Positions 58,361-64,000 of a stretch of 64,000 nt of DNA are shown one piece after another (position 1 is the first letter of the stretch; each line of letters begins with the position of its first letter). The DNA comes from Ancistrus triradiatus. Lineage: Eukaryota; Chordata; Actinopteri; Siluriformes; Loricariidae. The notes under the pieces are model-generated. The model was not told the DNA's origin. It made no database searches and saw nothing but the letters and a program-made list of their open reading frames with translations. A program made the position numbers and the translations under genes. Location: the NCBI GenBank assembly GCA_025084515.1, contig JAJAGP010000442.1, positions 349,166 through 413,165 of the forward strand, given 5' to 3'.

Positions 58361-58497
58361 AATCTTAAAATCCAAGCAAATGTACATTAAGGGCTTTGCC
58401 CAAACACCAACGCTGGCAGATTGGCAGAGGTGGGATTTGAACCCTGGATGTTCTGGTCCACAGTCCAGTACCTTAACCGCTAAGCCACCATAGCCTT
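58361..58497 (-). repeat. Family B SINE inside gypsy integrase
   Basis: GGTGGGATTTGAACCCTGGA (B box), CCACAGTCCAGTACCTTAAC and CGCTAAGCCACCATAG (A box) on the minus strand; the tail is cut at AATCTTAAAATCCAAGCAAA. It splits the integrase between GPF and DYFTRW. Confidence 0.8.
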
Positions 58498-58985
58498 TTT
58501 CAGAGAGTGATTGGGGGAACCATTTTGTGAACATTATTTTAGACTATTTTACCAGATGGTCTAATCTGTACATGGTCCTTGGTCAGAGTGACACTACAAT
58601 AGCTGAGAGACTTCTACAAAGTGTTCTCTGCAGGTTTGAGGTCCTTGAAGACGGAGATGGAGGAGATGCCTAAAGACCTGAAAGCCCATGCCACTCCATC
58701 CACAAAGCCACCCGAATGCTCTCCACTCTACTCGCTATAGTGATAACCCAGCACCAACATGACTGGGACTGACACCTGCCTCTAGTGTTGCTTGCAAATG
58801 GGGGGTGGCATGCAAGAATCTACAGAATTCACACTGACCCATTTAATGTTCAGACACAAGGTTTGAATCCCTGTGGAGCTAGCATTTATGGCCCTGCTTG
58901 GAGAAGAAGCAAGCACGATTGGGAACTGTGCACCAGCTAGCCTGGGAGCAACAGCAGCATGCAAAGAAGTGTGCTTACAAATAAT

Positions 58986-59875
58986 ACTACTCATTAGCAT
59001 AGTGTTTACTATTGGCAATAAAAAGCAAGAAAAATTGGCAAGAAAAAGTAGTCCACAACTTGAGGGCAAAGTTGGGCTGATAAATTGGGTAAGTTTAGTG
59101 AATTGAAACATAATGCAACATTAAATGGAGACAAATGAAAACAAATACAGTACAAATAGCTGACTTGTTAAAATGTTTGTCTGTATAAAACAATAATAAT
59201 AATAACCATAACATAATAATACACATATATAATACTAGTATAATACTAGGTATCATAACATTTTCAAATATTATTTTGTGTTATAGCATGCAGTGTACGA
59301 AAATAATTTTGATAATAAATTCATTGTACTATACTGGTGACTTCACTGGTATGGTTGTTAAAGGTAGGTCATAGGTATTTAAAAGGTTTGTGGTTAAGTT
59401 TAATTCCACACCAAAGCTTTAATTGAGCACAATTTTTACTCTAATAAAAGATAAAGTATTTTATTTTATTTATTTATTTATTTGTTTGTTTTTACATTTT
59501 TCACATACATTTTCACATACTGATTGGACAGCTTTTTGGCGTTTTGCAACTGTACTTGCCAAACTTTCCAAACTTCCACAGCAATGCTGTGTGCTGGGCT
59601 AAATGCACTCATGGGATTTCATAATATGTGCTGGTATTTTTTACCAGCTGATACCTCACAAAGAGTTCCTACAATTTAATTCCTCTGTTATGCACATAAA
59701 AGAATGCATCCTGCAAGAAGGTGGTGGTACTGACTTTTAATGGGAATCTATACCTCCTGTAACGAGAAGAAGCAAGTATGCTTGAGTATTCTGTCCTTTC
59801 GAATGAAAGAATCAAGCAGTTTTTTACCACAGCCAGAATTATATTTGTTTGATAACTGTTATATCAAGTTATATA
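58986..59875. other. No gene recognised
   Basis: AT-rich, unassigned; TTTATTTATTTATTTGTTTG-type tract near 59462-59492. Confidence 0.4.
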
Positions 59876-61035
59876 CAGTGGGGCAAAAAAGCAGTCAGCC
59901 ACTGATTGTGCAAGTTCTCCTACTTAGAAAGATGAGAGATATCTTTAATTTTCATCACAGGTACACTTCAATTATGAGAGACAAAACGCAAGATCTCATC
60001 CCGTGGGGTCAAAATGATCATGAGAACGGTGAACAAAAGTCCCAGAACTACACGGAGGGACCTGATGAATGACCTGCAGAGAGCTGGGACCAAAGTCAAA
60101 AAGGCTACCATCAGTAACACACTACGCCAAAAGAGACTCAGATCCTGAAGTGCCAGGCGTGTCCCCCTGCTTAAGCCAGTACATGTCCAGACCTGTCTGA
60201 AGTTTACCAGAGAGCATAGGGATGATCCAGAAGAGGATTGGGAGAATATCATGTGGTCAGATGAAACCAAAATAGAACTTTTTGGTAAAAACTCAACTGA
60301 AGGAAAAAGGATGCTGAATCGCATCCCAAGAACACCATACCTACTGTGAAGCATGGCGGTGGAAGCATCATGCTTGGGGCTGTTTTTCTGCAAAGGGGAC
60401 AGGATGACTGATCCGTGTTTAGGGGAAGAATAACGGGGCCCATGGTATCGTGAGATTTTAAGCCACAACCTCCTTGCCATCTTGAAGAGCCTTGAAGAGG
60501 AACATGCTGGGTCTTCCACATGACACTGATCCCAAACACCCACTCGGGCAATCGGGCAAAGATGATGGCTCCGTAAAAAGATTTCAAGGTCCCTGGAGTG
60601 GCTTAGCCATCCTCCAGCCTCAACCCATAGAAAATTGTGGAGGGAGTTGCAAGTCCCGTGTGTCCAGCACAGCCCCCAAAACACACTGCTTCTAGGTAGA
60701 TCTGCATGGAGGAATGGGGCCAAAAACCAGCTACAGTGTGTGCACCTGGTGAAGACCTTACAGGAACATTTGACCTCTGGTTCATTGCCAAAAAGTTTAT
60801 GTTACATGAGTTATTGGGAGTTGAAACAATTTATTGGACCAAATACTTATTTTCCACCATAATTTACAATTAAATTCTTTAAAAATCCTACAATGTGATT
60901 TCCTGGATTTTTTTCCCTCATTTTCTCTCTCATAGTTGAAGTGTACCTATGGTGAAAATTACAGACCTCTCTCATTTCTATAAGTAGGAGAACTTGCACA
61001 ATCAGTGACTGACTAAATACTTTTTTGCCCCACTG
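59876..61035 (+). mobile_element. Tc1-like element, family 5, both termini, frameshifted transposase
   Basis: Ends CAGTGGGGCAAAAAA and TTTTTTGCCCCACTG; TA at 59874-59875, but TG follows the right end. Transposase on the plus strand: linker PRTTRRDLMNDLQRAG near 60035-60085, EEDWENIMWSDETKIELFG near 60230-60285 with the first Asp in SDETK, HGGGSIM-like block near 60350-60380, then broken second-Asp and Glu regions (DTDPKHPLGQSG near 60525). The N-terminus and the stretch after the first terminal repeat are deleted. Inactive. Confidence 0.88.
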
Positions 61036-61554
61036 TGTGTTATATTAAATTAATGTCATTCCCTGTGTTTGGTTTGTTTATGTGTCGTTGGCCTGTGCTG
61101 CATTCACATCAATTGAACCGCACCAGAGTTTATTAGGTAGTGGATATTCAGGGGGTCTTGGTCTGCTTTTTTGGTGTGCACCAAGGTTCGTATGGCACAC
61201 TTATTCAAATGCTCCACAATAAAGGAGCAACTGCAATGTGGTTCTTTTTAAGCACACCAAACGTGCCAAGCGTGAACACACCCTAATACTTGGTACAATT
61301 TCCCATCGCCAGTATAACAGCATTAACTTCTATATATTTTCTTTTTCACATTTTAACCTCACATATTGCTGGGGTTACTGCTGGGCATCCTGAGCTTCTC
61401 CTGGAGAACACAAGGTACAAACTTAAGTGTGCTCGTGATGCACCAGGACATCACATGGTTGGCAGAGGTATTTGTTGTAGCACTGGAGAAGATTCCCTGA
61501 CTGACCCCACCTCCCCAGACACAGTCAGTTGTTTCTGTGGGTGACACCCGAACC
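61036..61554. other. No gene recognised
   Basis: Unassigned; 61380-61540 has a GC-richer patch without motif. Confidence 0.35.
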
Positions 61555-61625
61555 AGATGGAGAGTTTTGCCAGGACTCGAATCCAGGCCACTGTGGTGGG
61601 TTAGAGTATTAGACCACTGCACTAA
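61555..61625 (-). repeat. tRNA-derived SINE head, fragment
   Basis: CCAGGACTCGAATCCAGGCC is a B-box-like sequence on the minus strand and GGTTAGAGTATTAGACCACT lies at the A-box distance. Family not assigned. Confidence 0.35.
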
Positions 61626-61689
61626 GTAAACACTGTCACCTATTATTCTTAATTAAATGAGAATGCAGAGTAGTGAATCTTAAAACATC

Positions 61690-61985
61690 CCTTAATACAG
61701 AATCTCTCCAGCTCCTCACAGTTACCTCACAGATTTTCAGTGGGGTTTAGGTCAGGAGACTGCAGTGGCCATGTCAAACGGTTGAGCCCTTGGCCATTGA
61801 ACCATTATTGAGTGGATTTGGCTGTATGTTTTGGATCACTGTCATGCTGGAAGATCTAACCAAGACTCAGTTGTATTCTGGCAGAGGCAACCAGATTTAC
61901 ATTTGAAATCTCCTGGTACTTAATGGGATTAGGCTCTTTCTCTATACCCATCCTTTTTAAGCCAAACTCATCTTGAGTATTTGAT
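61690..61985 (-). mobile_element. Tc1-like transposase relic
   Basis: TCAGTGGGGTTTAGGTCAGG, TGTTTTGGATCACTGTCATG and CTGGAAGATCTAACCAAGAC are the minus-strand version of the Tc1 block between the second Asp and the Glu (NDPKH... to PDLNPTE). No termini or frame remain. Confidence 0.6.
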
Positions 61986-62224
61986 TTAACTTTGACTGAA
62001 CAAAAAAAGTAGCAACAGTAGTTGTAACACACTACATGTTCTTATATGTGTAGGTTTGAGTTTGTTGGACTAGAGGGAACTTCTAATAATAATGTGGAGA
62101 CTTAGTGAAGCCAAAATGACACATTGACAATCTTCAACAAATCTCCAATACTGTACAAAAAAGCAAAACGCTACTGCTTCCTCTTTCAGGCAGGTTTGTT
62201 ATAACTGCAGTTGTTTTAAACATA

Positions 62225-62800
62225 TTATTACAAGTGCTGGTATGAAAGGATCAGACACAGCAGTACTGCTGGAGTTTTTACAGCAGTGTCACTGCTCGAC
62301 TGAAAATCGTCCACCAACCAAAAATGTCCATCCATCAGCATCCTGTAAGCAGCATCCTGTGAGCACTGGTGAAGGATTAGATTATGGATTAGATGATTAT
62401 TATATCATCAACAGATGAGATACTGCCTCTGACTTTACATCAACAAGGTTGAAGCAGTATGGTAGAGGTGTCTAACAGAGTGCACACCGTGTTTAAAAAC
62501 TCCAGCAGCACTGCTGCATCTGAACAAATCACACCAGCACAACACACACTAACACACCACCACCAGATCAGTGTCACCCCAGTTCTGAGAATGATCCACT
62601 ACCCAAATAGTACCTGTTCTGTGGTGGTCCTGTAGGCTCCTGACCATTAGAGAACAGAATAAAGAAGACTAACAAAGTATGTAGATAAACAGCTGGACTA
62701 TAGTCTGTAACTATAGAACTAAGAAGTGCTTCTATATGGTAAGTGTAATTGAAAAAATGAACAGTGAGTGTAAAAAACAAAGAGGTAGTCATAATACAAT
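62225..62800. mobile_element. Palindromic MITE-like element, copy 2, one arm decayed
   Basis: The right part (GATCAGTGTCACCCCAGTTC, GATCCACTACCCAAATAGTA, GTGGTGGTCCTGTAGGCTCC, CTGACCATTAGAGAACAG) matches the right arm of 45632-46269. Inner arms GCAGTACTGCTGGAGTTTTT (62260) and AAAAACTCCAGCAGCACTGC (62495) are inverted copies. The outer left arm is missing. Confidence 0.75.
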
Positions 62801-63298
62801 GTAGAATCACAATATAGAATACTGAACACTTCAGTGTTTCCATGTCCCAAGTAAGTGAATTTATCAGCTTCGCCCTCCTAAATTACATAAAGAGTAAGTT
62901 CATAAGACTCCATCAGACATATTTAAGATACACTGGAATGCTAACTGTGAAACAGGGCTAATTATCCAACATCGGTACTTGACCCCACGGCCATTTTGCA
63001 AAATCTAGTGGAAAGTATTCATAGAAGATTAAAGTCTGTTGTATAAGAAACATGGGGGAGGTGATCCTACTAATATCTGTGTGTTTGGATGTATTTTTAG
63101 GCATCCAAAAACCTTTTCATATACAAAATAAGCAAGAGGTGATACCATAAATGTGAATCAATATTTGTATAATAAATATATGTAATACCATTTAGGCTGA
63201 AACAACTGAATTGGTTGCACAAAAAAGTGATTCAAAAAGATAACCAAGGAGGCTAAACCTGATTATTTATTAGTTGAATGCACAAGGATAAGTTCTGC

Positions 63299-63468
63299 AC
63301 ATTTAGCAGACACCCTTATCCAGAACAACTTACAGCTGATGTAATCTTATAAGGTACCACACGAGAAAAGGAAGCTTAAGGGCCTTTTCCTAGGCCAATT
63401 GGTAGTGCTGGAACTCTGAACCTTCTCTTCTATAATCAAGTACCCTAATTGCTGCACCATCAGGACAA
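63299..63468 (-). repeat. tRNA-derived SINE, diverged family B-like
   Basis: Tail at left: CATTTAGCAGACACCCTTAT and CCAGAACAACTTACAGC; tRNA-like head at right: GGAACTCTGAACCTTC and CCCTAATTGCTGCACCATCA. Confidence 0.7.
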
Positions 63469-63527
63469 AAGTCCCAGGACAAAACTTAAACATCATAGCA
63501 TGGAAAATGACTTGTTTATTGTGAACA

Positions 63528-64000
63528 AACAAGTTCTCCTACTTAGAAAGATGAGAGAGGTCTGTAATTTTCATCATAGCTACACTTCAACTATGAGAGA
63601 CAAAATGAGGAAAAAAAATCCAGGAAATTACATTGTAGGATTTTTAAAGAATTTAATTCTAAATCATGGTGGAAAATAAGTATTTGGTCACCCACAAACA
63701 AGCAAGATTTCTGGCTCTCACAAACCTGTAACTTCTTTAAGAAGCTCTTCTGTCCTCCACTCTTTACCTGTATTAATGGCACCTGTTTTACCTTGTTATC
63801 TGTATAAAAGACACCTGTCCACAGCCTCAAACAGTCAGACTCCAAACTCAACCATTGCCAAGACCAAAGAGCTGTCGAAGGACACCAGGAAGAAAATTGT
63901 AGACCTGCACCAGGCTAGGAAGGGTGAATCTACAATAGGCAAGCAGGTTTTTGTGAATAAATCAACTGTGGGAGCAATTGTAAGAAAATGGAAGACATAC
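63528..64000 (+). mobile_element. Tc1-like element, family 5, runs off window end; start codon lost
   Basis: The terminal region (AAGTTCTCCTACTTAGAAAG, TACACTTCAACTATGAGAGA) lacks its outer ~35 bp. The transposase N-terminus begins at 63853 in frame: AKTKELSKDTRKKIVDLHQA, then a helix-turn-helix ending STVGAIVRKW at 63985. Where this family normally has ATG, the sequence reads ATT (ACCATTGCCAAGACC), so the start codon is lost. Otherwise this is the best preserved N-terminus in the window; the rest lies beyond base 64000. Confidence 0.8.

Larger units (their letters stand above)
56031..58985 (+). mobile_element. Ty3/gypsy-type retrotransposon relic (gag knuckle, RT, RNase H, integrase)
   Basis: Ordered pieces on the plus strand: a CCHC zinc knuckle at 56038-56079 with a TGA stop inside; RT start SPWKASAMLVKKRCGEWRF at 56278-56335; the connection region WYDEVEAFQCL near 57590; RNase H FLVDTDVGIGAV near 57667-57702; integrase zinc-binding part with CHNNVELLVQCCNT near 58205-58255; integrase core start VAIDMLGPF near 58303-58330; DYFTRW near 58537; LSTLLAIVITQHQHDWD near 58720-58770; PVELAF near 58870. 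Protease and most of RT are missing. Stops and frameshifts are frequent. A Tc1 element and a SINE interrupt it. No LTR found. Confidence 0.82.

Overview
The window looks like a 64 kb piece of a teleost fish nuclear genome: AT-rich, full of CA/GT microsatellites, Tc1-like DNA transposons, tRNA-derived SINEs, a LINE fragment and Ty3/gypsy relics. The DANA-like SINEs and the dense mix of Tc1 families suggest an otophysan (catfish- or characin-like fish); that placement is inference. There is no bacterial-style gene organisation. I find no complete protein-coding gene. Nearly all long open frames are decayed transposase, reverse transcriptase or integrase, or translations of simple repeats.

Layout. 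0-2 kb: a gypsy pol relic (minus strand, cut by the window edge) followed by a truncated Tc1 element. 2.6-11.2 kb: a microsatellite-rich stretch with SINE fragments, a TCAAG-headed repeat and a Tc1 relic. 11.2-19.5 kb: a pile-up of at least five Tc1-like copies from several families, one carrying a SINE and a locally duplicated segment. 19.5-31 kb: a THAP-domain relic pair, a degenerate tandem repeat near 24.4-24.9 kb, and further SINE and Tc1 mosaics. 31.7-32.6 kb: a LINE ORF2 tail interrupted by a SINE. 35.4-42 kb: mostly unassigned sequence with a few exon-like segments. 44.9-48.4 kb: Tc1 relics and a long-armed palindromic element with a SINE in its centre. 48.8-50.5 kb: a 1.7 kb GATA/GACA-type array. 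53.5-54.4 kb: a proline tRNA-like gene, a SINE and a LINE tail. 56-59 kb: a second gypsy relic of the same family as the first, broken by a Tc1 element and a SINE. 59.9-64 kb: more Tc1 elements and a second palindromic element.

The region therefore reads as an intergenic or intronic transposon graveyard whose nested insertions give relative ages. The host-side leads are weak: a few segments with good splice signals and short open frames (36.6, 37.0 and 46.8 kb, less surely 14.2, 21.7 and 41.5 kb), a CpG-bearing island at 54.75-55.08 kb, and the tRNA. I did not find an undescribed biological system. The most useful unexplained structures are the ~130-bp tandem repeat at 24.4 kb, the paired 0.5 kb repeats at 20.3 and 53.8 kb, and the exon-like segments at 36.6-37.1 kb.
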